DNA of 64,000 nt, taken from positions 29,232,767 to 29,296,766 of the forward strand of contig NW_026623089.1 of the NCBI RefSeq assembly GCF_023065955.2, in the 5' to 3' direction. Shown piece after piece: positions 22,795-34,360 of this stretch. Under the pieces are notes generated by a model, which saw only the letters and a program-made list of their open reading frames with translations, had not been told where the DNA came from and did no database searches. Position 1 is the stretch's first letter. Each line of letters starts with the position of its first letter. The stretch is from Ursus arctos. Its lineage: Eukaryota > Chordata > Mammalia > Carnivora > Ursidae. The position numbers and the translations under genes are program-made.

Positions 22795-23820
22795 TAGCTT
22801 CTTTTCCTAATTGTGGTAAAATGCACATAACATTAATGTTACCATCTTAACCAGTTTTTTAAATATTTTATTTATTTGAGAGAGAGAGTGTGTGCAAGAG
22901 AGTGAGCACAAGTGGGGTGAGGGGCAGAGAGAGAAGCGGACTCCCCACGGATCAGGGAGCCCGACGCAACGCGGGGCCAGATCCCCGGTTTCTGGGACCA
23001 TGACCTGAGCAAAAGGCAGACACTTAACCGACTGAGCCACACAGGCACCCGCATCTTAACCATTTTTAAGTGTCCAGTTCAGTGACATTAGGACAGTCAC
23101 GTTGTCGTGTGGCCATCAGCACCATCTGTCTCCAGAACTTTTTTCATCTTGCAAAACTAAAACTCTATACCCATTAAACAGTAACTCCCATTTCCCCTCC
23201 ACACAGCCCCTGGCTCCCAGCTCCCCCTTTCCGTCTCTGTGAATTTGACTGTTCTAGGTACCTCATGTAGGGGGTCATAGAGTAGTCGTCCCTTTGCTCC
23301 CTTTGACTGATTTATTCACTTTGCATAATGTTCTCAAGGCTCATCCATGTTGCAACAGGAGTCAGAGTTTCCTTCCTTGTTAAGGCTGATACTGCTCCAT
23401 TGTGTGTATATGCACCTTCTGTTTACCCACTCATCTGCAGGCCTGCATGAGCTTTTATCTGAAGTCTGGGCTCTCTAGGATAGATTCCCAGTCATCTCTC
23501 AAAAGATATGAAAAAAAGGTTCAACTCTTGATTCATATTATGAAATTGCTTTCCCAAAACTTTCTACAAATTTCTGTTCCCACCACCAGTGCATGAACAT
23601 GCATGTCAGCATTGAGTATTATCCTTCGGTTTATTTTTGTTACTCCGATGCTAGAAAACAACATGTTGTTGTTCTAATATGCATTTCTTGGAGCATTCCT
23701 AATGAAGGTGAACCTTTTCTTATGTCTTCATTAGCCAGATGTGTTCACTCTTTGAAAGTTGTCTTTGTGTCCTGTGATCATTTTCCTATAAATACGTAGT
23801 GTTTTATTTATTACTTTATA
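22795..23820 (-). mobile_element. Ancient L1 3' region (antisense), split by a Can-SINE
   Basis: AATTGTGGTAAAATGCACATAACATTAATGTTACCATCTTAACCA before the SINE and the contiguous AACCATTTTTAAGTGTCCAGTTCAGTGACATTA after it, then CAGAACTTTTTTCATCTTGCAAAACTAAAACTCTATACCC and GTTCTCAAGGCTCATCCATGTTGCA, are typical of reversed L1 3' ends. Confidence 0.88.
22854..23051 (-). mobile_element. Can-SINE, antisense, inside an ancient L1
   Basis: T-run, AAATATTTTATTTATTTGAGAGAGAG, reversed body and an end at CTGAGCCACACAGGCACCC. Target duplication CATCTTAACCA is at 22843..22853 and 23052..23062. Confidence 0.95.
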
Positions 23821-23849
23821 TGTGCTGCTCATAGATTAATGGGTCCTTC

Positions 23850-24850
23850 AAACAATCACCAATATTCTCATAGTGCCTCCCGTCTTGCGTCAGGCAGTCT
23901 AGGCATTGGAGACACTACTGGAAACCATCGGACCAAAACCCCTGCCCTCCTGGAGTTTATGTCCTAGTGAGGGAGAGACACGGAACGAGATAAATGAGCA
24001 AACTGTGTCTTACGTTAGACAGTGTGAGCGCTAAGGAGATGAGCTGGGGAAAAGAGGTAAAGGCTGGGGCCGGGTGTCAGGGGTGCTGCCCTGAGGAGTC
24101 TGAGGCCAGCCCTAGGGGAGGTGAGGGAGGGAGCCCAAGGTCGGCAGGCAGAGGGGACACCAGCAAGGCACTGAGGCAGGAATACAGGGGGTGGGCTTGC
24201 AGGGAGTGGGGAAGGGGAGAGGGGTGAGAAGTCAGGTGTGAGCTGGCCAGAGCAGCAGGCCTGACGTGCCCTGGGGGCTGATGGCTTCTTGCTCTGAGAG
24301 GAAGGCCACGAGGACACAGACTTGGAGCAGAGGGTTGACACAGGCCGCTCGCACTCTAAAGCAGAGCTCTGTTTCTGTGTTGAGGTGGAAGGAAGGAAAG
24401 GGGAAACCAAGAGAGCTGCTGAGAAGTTCATGCAGGAGTCCAGATGAAAGATGACAGGGCTTAGACCAGAGGTTAGCAGACCTGTGAGAAATAACCAGAT
24501 ACTGCACCTGTTTTGAGGTCCAGGTGGTAGGATTCGCTAATGAATCAGATGCAGGGGTGTGAGGGGAGGAGGCCTTGGAGCTTTGGGCCCGAGGACCTAG
24601 ATAGTCAGGAGTTGAGAAAGGAAAGGCAGCAGGGATGAAGGTAGAAGGGCATCGGAGCTCAGTTTTTGACGAGTTACATTTGAAACGTCTATTAAACATT
24701 CAGGAGCAATATTGAGCAGGCAGCTGGATATATGAGTCTGGAGTTCAGGGAAGAGGTCCGGGGTGGAGACATAAATCTGGAAGTTGTCAGCGTTCAGATG
24801 GTATTTAAAGCCCTGACACTGTGAGAGGTCACTAAAAAATGGGGAGTGGC
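23850..24850 (-). repeat. L2 LINE, long antisense copy
   Basis: Starts with the reversed 3' end (CTGCCCTCCTGGAGTTTATGTCCTAGTGAGGGAGAGACA) and continues in order to ATTGAGCAGGCAGCTGGATATATGAGTCTGGAGTTCAGGGAAGAGGTC and CTGGAAGTTGTCAGCGTTCAGATGGTATTTAAAGCC. Coding potential of the reverse transcriptase is lost. Confidence 0.85.
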
Positions 24851-25689
24851 GGGAAGAGAGCGGAGAAGCCCGCTGCCTCCAGGGTCGAGGGCAGCCTGCT
24901 CCTTTGGCCTGGTTACCAGGCACGGTGGGCGCGCACCCCGAGGGTTCCCAGGCTGGGGGTGAGCCGGGGTGGGGGCAAAGACGTGATCAGACCTGTGCTT
25001 CAGATCTGGGGCCCTGTGGGGTCGACTGTAGTTTATCCCATCTCTCCTGAGTGTGGAGAGAATCTGAGAGCTTCCTATCAGAGGTCCGCAGCGGGCAATG
25101 GCTAATGTCTCAGATTTCCATGGTTACTTTTGACCATAGATCAGCTAACTCTTTCATCTGGGAAGCCATCATCAACAGGGCAAAGTGCATTGGCAGCCCT
25201 TTGATATTGACAGGGGAAACAGCAGGTTTGGGAGAAAGAAAGGAGAAGAAAGAGAAGGGACAGGCAGGACCCAAAGGGGGGCTTAGGGCTGAGCGGCAGC
25301 ACCTCGTTTAAGCAATGATTCTTAAGGGGCTAAGAGAGGCACATCCAAACACCTGGTGGGTTTATCAATCTATTTATCACTGGCCCCCAACCTTCTGACC
25401 CCAGGAGACTCTAGAACCCTCTCCTGCCCCAACATGAACCTCTCCCCATCCCCGATAGAATACCTTCACTGTCTCTTGGGTTGGAGCTGGATGGAATAGC
25501 AGTGCTGGGCCAAAACGATGCCTCGCCATTAGATGACTCCTTCCCTCTGTGGCTCAGGGACATATCGGTATGAAGAAGGATGACCCTATAAATAACCACC
25601 CAAACCAGGCACTTCTGACATGGGAGGAAGGGGGACCTACTAATAACTACCCAGAACAACAAACGTAAACTGGGCAAACTCTGGTATTC
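24851..25689. other. Unassigned intron
   Basis: Nothing recognised with confidence. The part to 24960 may still be L2. Confidence 0.45.
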
Positions 25690-25820
25690 AGATCACCAGC
25701 GTCACTCCAGACGTCATTAAGAAATTCCAGTTATCGGCATCACCTAAGGGAAATTATTTAAAAAATAAATCTCCAAGCCAGACTGCATATGTACTGGCTC
25801 AAAATCTTTGGGAATGGGAC
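25690..25820 (-). mobile_element. MER5A-like hAT fragment (antisense)
   Basis: AGATCACCAGCGTCACTCCAGACG, ATCGGCATCACCTAAGGGAAATTATTTAAAAAATAAATCTCCAAGCC and AAAATCTTTGGGA follow the reversed family order. Confidence 0.5.
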
Positions 25821-26589
25821 CCACCTTTTATCCCTTCAGTGCTTTTCTTTCCTGGAGAGGTGATTTAAGGTCTTTTGGAGAAGGCACTAGCAGGAAGAAA
25901 GAGCTGCTAACCACAGAGGGACTCCTCTTTCCCGTCCCCTTCCTGGGAAATGCAGCCTTCTGTGTGTTCTGGATGCTCGGTTCCTTGTCTCCTCTCTGGG
26001 CCCCTGGGCTGCTCCATTTTCCCTGACTAGATGCTGGGCTGGGGTAGTAAGACATCAAGAATTGTCCCTCTGACTACATACACCCGGGACTCCTAAAGGG
26101 AGAGCAAGATTAACTCCTTAGATGTCAGTCCTCTGGCACATGTCCCTCCTACAAGCCAGCATCGTTCCCCTTTCATAATCCATTCTGGCTCTGTCATATG
26201 TGAATTTAAAACCGTTTTGAGTTTCATTTATATTTTAAGCCTGTTTTCTCTTCTTTGGATTACAAATGCCATAAATTTCCCACCCGTTGAATAGTGTTTC
26301 CTTGATTTGTCCTAAATGCCAGCTCTCTCTCCTTGCCCGGATCCTAGACTTCTGAAAGGTAGAAGATAATGAACCTTTCTGGGAAGCCATAGGTACTCCT
26401 TCCTTACATGGTGCTTCTGTTGCTTCTGTTTCAACAGTCACAGGGCAGGAAAGGACCTCAAACATAGTCAAAGTGAACTTACTTTTCCAATTTCGCCCAC
26501 CCGATCTCTTTCCTTGTAGCTGCCCTGTCTGCTTGAATACACTCGGTGATGGGGCACTCCCTACCTCCAGAAGCAACCAGCCCCAAATT
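25821..26589. other. Unassigned intron
   Basis: No repeat or coding signal recognised. Confidence 0.5.
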
Positions 26590-26790
26590 TGCACCGTCTT
26601 TTTTTTATATTGGGGTTTATATATTCCCAGCTTCATTGAGGTATAATTGACAGATAATATTGTATAAGTTTATAGTGTACAACACGATGACTTGACACAT
26701 AGAGTAATTGTGAAAAGATTCCACAGTAAGGCTAGTTAACACCTCCATGACGTCACAGAATGTTTTTTCGTTATTGTTGCTTAAAAATCA
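26590..26790 (-). mobile_element. Ancient L1 3' fragment (antisense)
   Basis: CAGCTTCATTGAGGTATAATTGACAGATAATATTGTATAAG and TAGTGTACAACACGATGACTTGACACATAG are the reversed L1 tail order. Confidence 0.75.
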
Positions 26791-26799
26791 GCCTCCCTT

Positions 26800-28058
26800 A
26801 GGATGGAATGATTCATGTGGTGATGGAGACATTGGTGTGAACTTCTGTGTGGCTCAATATAGATACAGATGGTTACATATAGAAATATTTATAAATATGT
26901 ATACATACATGGGTTAGATACACACATATTTCCTTGCTCTGTCATCTGAGAGGGCCTAGAACTAATGAACACCCCAATAGCAATGGGCAAGCCCAGCCCC
27001 CAGATCTTGGTTTCTAAAACCATTCTCCAATAAAAGGAGGCAGGGCTTCCCAGAGAAATGGCTGATTCTAGGACTAAGGCAGGAAATATACAAGAAGAAC
27101 CTGAAGCACCTGTTAGTGGTAGACTGTAAGGAACTGGTCAAGAATCCACAGTGAAGGGTATGTCTAAGAGGCCAGGAGCCAACTGAAAGAGCTCCCAGCG
27201 ACCTAAGCTGAAACAATTTAAACAATAACAACAACAACAACAAAAATTATAACCTGAAGTATGAAATAATGTCAATGAATCGACACTGATATAAATAAAT
27301 GATTAAACAAACACATAAATGAGCAAGAAGAGACAAGTCTCCCCTGAAGAAGAATTCCAAATACTGTACGTAGATACTTCACCCTCACGGTAGGGGAAGC
27401 ATAACTACACTCTCATAACCTAAGCGTGGGCTCCACGCAGTGACTTCCTTCCAAAGAGTGCAGTATGGAAAGGGAGGGGAAGAGGAACTTCACGGTGGAA
27501 AAATCCGGTAAATACTACCTCAGCCAGGTGATCAAGGCCAATATCAACAGGGATAAGTCATGTTGATAGTATGTACCATTGATGTGATGAACATGGCAAT
27601 TTACCCCTGTGGTCTTCCTTCCAAAAACTTGTAACCCCTGTCTAACCATGAGAAAAATATCAAGCAGATCCCAAATGAAGGACATTGCACAAAACACCTG
27701 ACTAGTACCCCTGAAACTGTCTAACTCATCAAAACCAAAGAAAGTGGGAAATTGTCACAACCAAGACAAGCCTCTGGAGACCTGACCACTAAATGTGATG
27801 TGGTATCCTGGATTGGGTCTGGAAGAAAAAAGGGACTTTAGGGGAAAACTAAGGAAATCTGAATGAAGTATGGATGTTAGTTAATAATGTCTCAATACCG
27901 GTTTATTAACTGTGGCAAATGGAACATACTAACGTAGGAGATTAATGATAGAGGGAACTGGGTATGTGGAATATAGCGGAACTCTATAAAAAATTTGCAG
28001 TTTTTCTATAAATCTAAAACTCTATCCCAAACTAAAATTTTTTTAAAAAATGAAAATC
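26800..28058 (+). mobile_element. Ancient L1 3' untranslated region (sense)
   Basis: AGAGGGCCTAGAACTAATGAACACCCCAATAGCAATGGGCAAGCCC, CCAATAAAAGGAGGCAGGGCTTCCCAGAGAAATGGCTGATTC, and a terminal GCAGTTTTTCTATAAATCTAAAACTCTATCCCAAACTAAAATTTTTT match the 3' UTR of an old L1 family to its polyadenylated end. Confidence 0.8.
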
Positions 28059-28059
28059 A

Positions 28060-28230
28060 GGGCACCTGGGTGGCTCAGTTGGTTAAGCGTCTGCCTTCAG
28101 CTCTGGTCGTGATCCCAGGGTCTTGGGATCAAGTCCCATGAGCAGGGAGCCTGCTTCTCTCTCTCCCTCTGCCGCTCCCCCTGCTTGTGGTTTCTCTCTC
28201 TCTCTCTGTCAAATAAATAAATAAAATCTT
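28060..28230 (+). mobile_element. Can-SINE, sense, shortened centre
   Basis: GGGCACCTGGGTGGCTCAG head and AATAAATAAATAAAATC tail, with the segment after GTCCCATG missing part of the usual GCGGG region. Target duplication TTTAAAAAATGAAAATCA is at 28042..28059 and 28231..28248; it partly merges with the A-rich tail. Confidence 0.94.
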
Positions 28231-28248
28231 TTTAAAAAATGAAAATCA

Positions 28249-28824
28249 ACCTTTCCTGCCTGCCTCCTCCCTTCGCCTCTGTCCTTAGCCTAAATGCATT
28301 CTCCTTGACAGCCATCACACTCACCCTTCCTCCTGCCCCACCTGTCTTCTCATTTCCAAGTCCAGTACCTCCATCTCCTTCGTCAGATCCTGGGTCCTGG
28401 TTTCAATTTCTCTCACTGACCGGATCACCCTTCTCCAGACAGCTCAGTTTGCCAGCAGCCTCCCAAGTCCACAGACTTGTCCAGAACTGAACATAGCACT
28501 CCTAGCATGGCTGTTTAGCCCAGGGAAGAACAGGGCCCTGTCACCTCCTTCTGCTCGTACACTATATTTCTATTAGTATAGCCCTCGGTGACTTCAACGA
28601 CTTGTACTTTTGGGGGTAGCCACCTCACGTCAATATCTCAATATCTCCAACTCTACTACCCCAATTTTGTCAAACAAATTCACTGCAATGAATATAAGGA
28701 ATAACTTTCTGCAAAGTTGAAGCTTACCCCCCCAAAAAGGCAGGGTGGGGGGGTTGCCTCTAGCGGTAATGAATTTCCATGAAAAGGAGTATTTAAGTAC
28801 ACTCAGCAGCTACAAAGAAAGGGG
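28249..28824. other. Unassigned intron
   Basis: C/T-rich to about 28450, then unique-looking. No gene signal. Confidence 0.5.
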
Positions 28825-29028
28825 AGATCTGGTGGGTGGATTTAGTCTCCTGGACAAGTTACTTAACTGCTCTTGCCTCGGTTTCCTCATCTTAACAATG
28901 AGGGTAACAAGAGAACCTGCCTTGTAGAGGGTTGAGAATGGAACAAGTTGATGGGTGTAAAGGCATTTAGACCAGTTTCTGGCACCCAGTACTATCTAAG
29001 TGTTTGCTTTTATTTTCAGCTACCATCT
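28825..29028 (+). repeat. MIR SINE
   Basis: GGACAAGTTACTTAACTGCTCTTGCCTCGGTTTCCTCATCTTAACAATG, then GTAAAGGCATTTAGACCAGTTTCTGGCACCCAGTACTA. Confidence 0.85.
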
Positions 29029-29374
29029 AATATTTTTTCAAGGGTGGAGACGGTCCGTATATAAGATTTGCCAGCAGCCCCTGTAAATCACTCCTGACTC
29101 GCAGGTCCCTTTTGGATCCTGGCTCTGATGCCAGCTCTGACCTGGTTTCCTCCCCAGCTGTATGTCATCTGCCCATTTGACCAGCAGGCCCGTCAGTGTC
29201 CCTTTCCAATTCATTTGTGTGCAAGTTGAATAGAAGGAGACTGAGGGCAGAGCCCCGTGGTGAGTGTGATGGGCGATAAGGCCAGGTCTCCTACCGGCCA
29301 GGCTGGTATTACAGTAAATAGAATGAAAGAGCCTCCAACCCCGGGGCGCCAGATTGGTTTTACCACAAATCATG

Positions 29375-29620
29375 ACAAGCGCCTTACACATGCTAATGAC
29401 TCACTTCCTTTGGTTTTAAAGACCAGCCATTTCAGGAACATCAGGGTAAATGATGGGCTCAGTAGCTATCGAGAAAGAAGTTAGAGGTGCTAGCATCTGA
29501 ACTTAATTAGACCCCTGTGCTCTTTATAAGGCCTGATAAGGTCAGGCAAATACATTCAGCGTTAATAACATTATCAGCACCGCGTGGTCGGCAAGCCTTG
29601 CCAAAGTCGATATGTCAAGT
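29375..29620. promoter_or_regulatory. Candidate regulatory block (repeat-free)
   Basis: Unique, AT-rich DNA with several exact factor-like motifs close together: ATGCTAAT at 29390..29397 overlapping TGACTCA (AP-1) at 29397..29403, TTAATTAG (homeodomain type) at 29503..29510, GATAAG at 29535..29540 and GTTAATAAC (HNF1 half-palindrome type) at 29561..29569. Motif density suggests but does not show enhancer activity. Confidence 0.25.
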
Positions 29621-30267
29621 TTTTGTGGTTCGAAACATGTGTCTTCTCTTCACACTCAGGCCTGTTTCTTGCGTGCCAGCAGCTGGTACCACATCTGGAA
29701 AGCTTGTCTCTGCTGTGGCTTCTTTTCTCCTACGAGTGTTTTATGGGATACCCCACCCCACCGCAATCCTTTTAAGAGAAAAGGGCTCATTCATTCATTC
29801 TCTGATGGCCTGTGAAGTGGCAGCTCTGCACTTTTGCTCCAGGGCACCCATGTGGACCAGACAGGCTCACGCTCCATGGCCGTGGCCCTCCCGCATCAGG
29901 GTGCAGAATATCTGCCGGGTAGTGCGGAGCTCAGAAAGAGGTGTTTCTGGACCCCATGCCAAGCCCACTGTGTTAAGACTTGGGCGCAGGGGCCGTGCAT
30001 GGCCTGGGGCTCCGCATTTCTCTGCATTTCCGGCTCTGCTCTCCAGGTGATCCAAGGACCACACTTCAGGAAACCGTCATCAAAGTGTTTTTAGGCCCTG
30101 TAAGCCATCCTCCATAATGCACTGGGTCGTGAGTAAAATTAGCAAGTCATTCTGTCTTGAAGGAGGCTCCGTAGAGACGTCCGGCCCCAGCCAAAGGCAG
30201 AGAAAGCATGTAGGTGGGAAGAGCATAGAGCAGTCAGCGAGGTCTGATGTGGAAAGGAAACACATTC
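29621..30267. other. Unassigned intron
   Basis: No repeat recognised. An open frame of 177 codons (29517..30050 +) has no family resemblance. Confidence 0.45.
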
Positions 30268-30515
30268 AGGGCATGAGCCTTGGAGACAAACCCGGATTGA
30301 ACTCCAGCCCATCACTTGGTGCCTGTATGACCTTAGGCAAGTTACAGAAACTCTCTGAGCCTCAGTTTCCTCAGCTGTAAAGGGCACCCACCTCCCTCTA
30401 CCTCATGGGGTTGACAGGTTAAAAAAGAATAAATATCATAGTACAGGGTTTATTCGCCAAGTCGCATGGCATGATGTAGGTCTTCCACAAATGATAACTG
30501 CTAATAAAAATAGTA
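30268..30515 (+). repeat. MIR SINE
   Basis: CTTGGAGACAAACCCGGATTGAACTCC, GTATGACCTTAGGCAAGTTACAGAAACTCTCTGAGCCTCAGTTTCCTCAGCTGTAAA, and AAATGATAACTGCTAATAA cover almost the whole MIR. Confidence 0.9.
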
Positions 30516-30629
30516 CTAAACAGAAATAACAATCAGATAAAAGTAACTATCTTACTGAGGAGGTTCTGGGTTATTTTGTGGAGGCATGAATAGCTAGCCC
30601 ATCAAAGTTTTAAAAGCAGAGGTCATAGT

Positions 30630-30700
30630 TCATTTAGTCAGCCAATAACTACTATTGTGCATCCACCATGTGCCGGGCTGTGCCGGCGCCGAGGCTGACC
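30630..30700 (-). repeat. L2 LINE 3' end, short (antisense)
   Basis: CATTTAGTCAGCCAATAACTACTATTGTGCATCCACCATGTGCCGGGCTGTG matches the reversed L2 terminus. Confidence 0.55.
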
Positions 30701-30730
30701 AGGTCTGCGCGCTTTCGAAACTGGCTCTGG

Positions 30731-30756
30731 TGGGGCGGGGGGCCGGGGGGGGGGTG
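30731..30756 (+). repeat. G-run cluster
   Basis: G-runs of 4, 6 and 10 bases (30732..30735, 30737..30742, 30745..30754) are separated by one or two bases, enough to supply four runs of three Gs on the + strand. Confidence 0.9.
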
Positions 30757-30799
30757 CTGCGCGGGAGGCAGGAGAACTTCCCAGCCTGCTGAAGGGTCC

Positions 30800-30995
30800 A
30801 TGCCGGTGCTCGCAAACTTGAGTGCGCCTCTGAACCACCTGGAGGCCTTTTTAAAAACACAGATTACTTGACCTCATCTTTAGAGCTTCTGCTGTCACGC
30901 CTGGGGTAGGTCTGAGAACCTGGCCTTTTAAATCAGCTCCCAGGAGATGCTGATGTTGCTGGTCAGGGGACCACACTTCGAGAACCACTGGTGCA
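30800..30995 (+). mobile_element. MER5A-like hAT element
   Basis: GCAAACTTGAGTGCGCCTCTGAACCACCTGGAGGCC, CAGCTCCCAGGAGATGCTGATGTTGCTGGTC and the right terminus GACCACACTTCGAGAACCACTGG are in family order. Confidence 0.85.
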
Positions 30996-31589
30996 GGCCA
31001 AAGAAGAGGCAGGTACTAACTAGGGCTGGCGAGGGGACTGGTTTTAGGCAACGTTTGAGGGGTGGAATGGACAGGAAATGGTGATGACAGGGCCCCAGGG
31101 ACACTGTCCCTGGATTTCCTGCACATCCCTGGGGTCCTGCCAGCCCACCAGCTTCGGGGGCAAGGAGCTGCAGCATCGGGGCCGGCTCTACCCTTGGAAA
31201 CTTCAGTCCTGTCGTCCCAGCGGGGCTCCCCACTGTGGTCTTTATCTCTGTGTATGTTCAGAGGAGAGCTTTTTTTTTTTCTATTTTTTTTTTTCTCTCT
31301 CTCTCTTTTTTTTTTTTTTTTCTTTTCTGTTCCTCCTGGGGACGTTGATGCCGCCGAGATGCGGGTACCGTTCCGCAAGAGTGCCCGAGGTGTGTATTGA
31401 ATTTCGGTCCCGGATCATTTAATGCGCGGTGACAGAGGGAGCGGATGTTGTTTGGATTCATGTGGAACTCTCCGCCTTTTCTATTTTCTGTACCAAAAAC
31501 CGCAGAGCCTTGTTCAGCAGCCGGCCCCTGCGTTCCCTGCCTGTAAGAACCTGGCGGCACCGGGAGCCCCTTGTCCCCACGGCATTGCC
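30996..31589. other. Unassigned intron with pyrimidine tract
   Basis: Holds a polypyrimidine tract at 31270..31329 with a single A interruption. The remainder is unique-looking. Confidence 0.6.
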
Positions 31590-31790
31590 AGTGCTCCCTG
31601 TGGAACCCAGTGGAAAATCGCGGCATTCGTGCAGGCCTTCAGAGTATCCGTTTCATTTAAAGCTCTCCACGACGTGAGCTGTTACTGAATTAAACATCGA
31701 AACCAACAACAATCAATAGCCTAATAACATTACGTTCTGAAATGTGTTCTTTAATAATGACGGCGACGCTCTTGGAGGGTGGAATGAGCC
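31590..31790. promoter_or_regulatory. Candidate regulatory block (repeat-free, AT-rich)
   Basis: A sharp change from GC-rich flanks to AT-rich unique DNA with ACAACAATCAATAG, CCTAATAACATTACG and TTTAATAATGAC motifs. Only composition and motif content support this. Confidence 0.2.
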
Positions 31791-33869
31791 TGCGTCGGTG
31801 CACACTGAACGGTGCTCTGCATCCGTTCCTTTCCAGCTGCTGGTTTTGAAAAATGGCTCTGAGTGTTTCTTACCGATGCAGTGTCCTGTTTTCTGTGGAT
31901 CAGAAACTTCTCTTAGGTACTGGCTGTGATCCGCCCCTTCTGGGCTTGTTTGAGAAGGCTGCTGCGGCCTCTGCCTCTCCTCTTTTTTCTTCGACTGAAA
32001 CACTGGACAGAGAGACCCAGCCGGTTTGACCTGAGGCCCGACTACAGATGGGCCCTGGGTGAAGAAGCCCAGCAAGTGTGGAGACTGCAGGCCCAGGAGG
32101 AGGGATTTGCTTGCTTCTGAGCACGCTGGGGTTTCAAGGCTTTCTAAAGAAAGTTAAAGACATGGAAACTGTCTTCTGGGATCTTGTGTTCTAAAAAAGA
32201 CCCCCGTGAAGACGGCGGACACAAAGAAGACACAATCACAAGTCCACGCGGAAATTTACCAGTTACTGTTAAAATTAGATGCAAGCCTGGGGGGGCAAGT
32301 GCTTCTTGTCCGGGAAGGCATGAGATCAGGCCACGTGAACGTTGGCGTGTTTCTGCTCATATGGAGTGAACATTCTTTCTTAGCCATCACCACCCTAAGG
32401 GAAGGAAGAACTAGGAGAGAGCGTGTTTTGGCTCTTAGATTTAGGATTGTAAGGCCCTAGAGAGTTTCATCATTTCTCCAAGATTTTCTGTCTGCCTGGT
32501 CTCCTCCCTGAACACGTGCTCAGTCCCTCCCCTCCTTTCCCTCTGACCCAAGATCCAGACCGGTAATTAATGTTTTCTAATATCGTTGAAATGATTTTCA
32601 CTGGCTTTTGGAAAATATGTTATATAGAAGAATTTTAAACATATACAGAAGAAGGCAGAATAGTATGATGAGCCTCCTATAATTTTGGTGAGTTTTTAAT
32701 GACTGCTATTCCTAATCATACATGTCTTGGACCGCAGTGTTGTTATATTTCTTGTTTGGGGTAAGAAAAGATGAGGAAAGGGAGAGGCAGGTAGAATATA
32801 ACGTTGCAAGTGATGGAGAGAAGGTAGAACTTACAACTTCTGTTGGCTTCGGTCCTCTCCGTGAGGGGCCTTCAAACTTGAACGGGTAGAACCAATAATC
32901 TACTAAGGGACCCCCAGCCTAAGGCAGGTGAGGCGAACATCTGGTCATCTGAAATGAAATCACAAGACAAGGTGCATCTCAGGGGCTGGAGAACCCACAG
33001 CTATGCTCTTAATGACACATGGTGGTCCTAGAAAGTGGTGCAGTCAGAGAAGAGAACAGGCCAATTATTTCAGATGGGAGGGAAAAGAACGTATCTGTCA
33101 ATTAAAGAACAGTAATTCCAAACCAATGGCTTATAAGTTTTTTGGACACAGTGTGCACTCACAACGGGCTAGCACTGGCTGCGTGAGAACATTCCACACA
33201 CCAGCTCACCTTGCTTTCCTTGCAAGGAAACGTTTGGCTGGTAGACGGGCAAAGTGCTGTAGACTTAGTTTATTTTTATTTTAGTGAAGCAGTCCACACA
33301 GCCTTCCCACATATTGTAGTAACCAACATGTTGACTCATGAGCCAGATGATCATTCTCTCAGGCTCACGTCCTGAGGTTGAATCCAAAGTCTGAGGGAGG
33401 CTTTAAATAGAGTGCCTGGGGCCCTGTCCTGGGGCCTGCCTTAATGAACCCATTTTCATCAGCGACTGAGCTGAAGGTACAGAAAGCGTGCTATTCAGAA
33501 TTATAAATGGCAAACCAAGACCAGAGGTGAAAGAATAATGATTCTCTTTGAAGAGGGAAGGTTTTACTATGTAGCAGTTAACTCTATCTTAGACACACTC
33601 TCGCGTGTACAGATACGCGTGTGCACCTGGTTGCATGCGTGTTCTTCATTTTCCAAGTGAGCGCCTGGTTCGACCTGGAGGACACTAGTGTCGGGAGGAT
33701 AAGCTCTTCTACCTACAGGGAAAGGCCAGAAACGTGCTGCTGCTGGCAAGGATAACTGCACCTCACTGACCATCTACTAGGTGCCAGACAATGAAGCAGG
33801 CTGTTCAGAGACAGGTTAACGTAGCAGGCCTAAAACCCTTCTCCGTAGAGAGCCCTGCTTGCCAGGTTG
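31791..33869. other. Unassigned intron
   Basis: Repeat-poor. A short AT-rich patch near 32610-32745 may be an old L1 remnant (ATATACAGAAGAAGGCAGAATAGTATGATGAGCC), but this is weak. No gene signal. Confidence 0.4.
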
Positions 33870-34360
33870 GCCTCTGGCTGGCTTCTGGGAATGTGGATTT
33901 GGGGAGAGTTCCCTCTCTCCACGGAAGTGGTAAGAATGACTCATGGGGCCTGAAGTGTTTATACACACTATGGTTTATACTGAACACCCGCTTTTCTCCT
34001 GGGAGTCTGGACTTTTGGTATATGGTAGGAAAGTGCCTACATGACCAGCCCCTAAAAAAACCCTCGGGCATTGAGCCTCGGAAGAACTTCCCTAGTGGGC
34101 AGCATTTCACACATGCTGTCAGAGCCTGTTGCTGGGCAATTAAGCGTGTTCTCTGGGACTGTACTGGAGGAGGACTCTTGGAAGCTTGTTTCTCCAGACT
34201 TCGCCTGGGACTCCTTTTCCCTTTGCTCATTTCGCTTTGTACCGCTTCTCTGTGGCTGAGTTCTGAGAGTCCTCCCAGAGAATCATTGAACCTGCGGTGG
34301 CCATGGGGACCCCAACCCACAGACCTGCTGCTCATCCCCTCAGATAATTCTTAGAGCAAT
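33870..34360 (+). mobile_element. Ancient LTR-like relic (ERVL-type)
   Basis: Ordered motifs CATGACCAGCCCCTAAAAAAACCCTCGGGCATTGAGCCTCGG, GGCAGCATTTCACACATGCTGTCAGAGCCTGTTGCTGGG, and GAGTCCTCCCAGAGAATCATTGAACCTGCGGTGG resemble a mammalian ERVL-class LTR. No internal viral region is attached, so it is a solitary decayed LTR. The overlapping frames of 187 and 176 codons are chance readings. Confidence 0.6.

Noticed and set aside
29517..30050. 177-codon + strand frame
   Set aside because: No domain, no splice context and no similarity to any family I know; consistent with chance in GC-rich intron.
33791..34354. Open frames of 187 (+) and 176 (-) codons
   Set aside because: They overlap an ERVL-type LTR relic and have no family resemblance.
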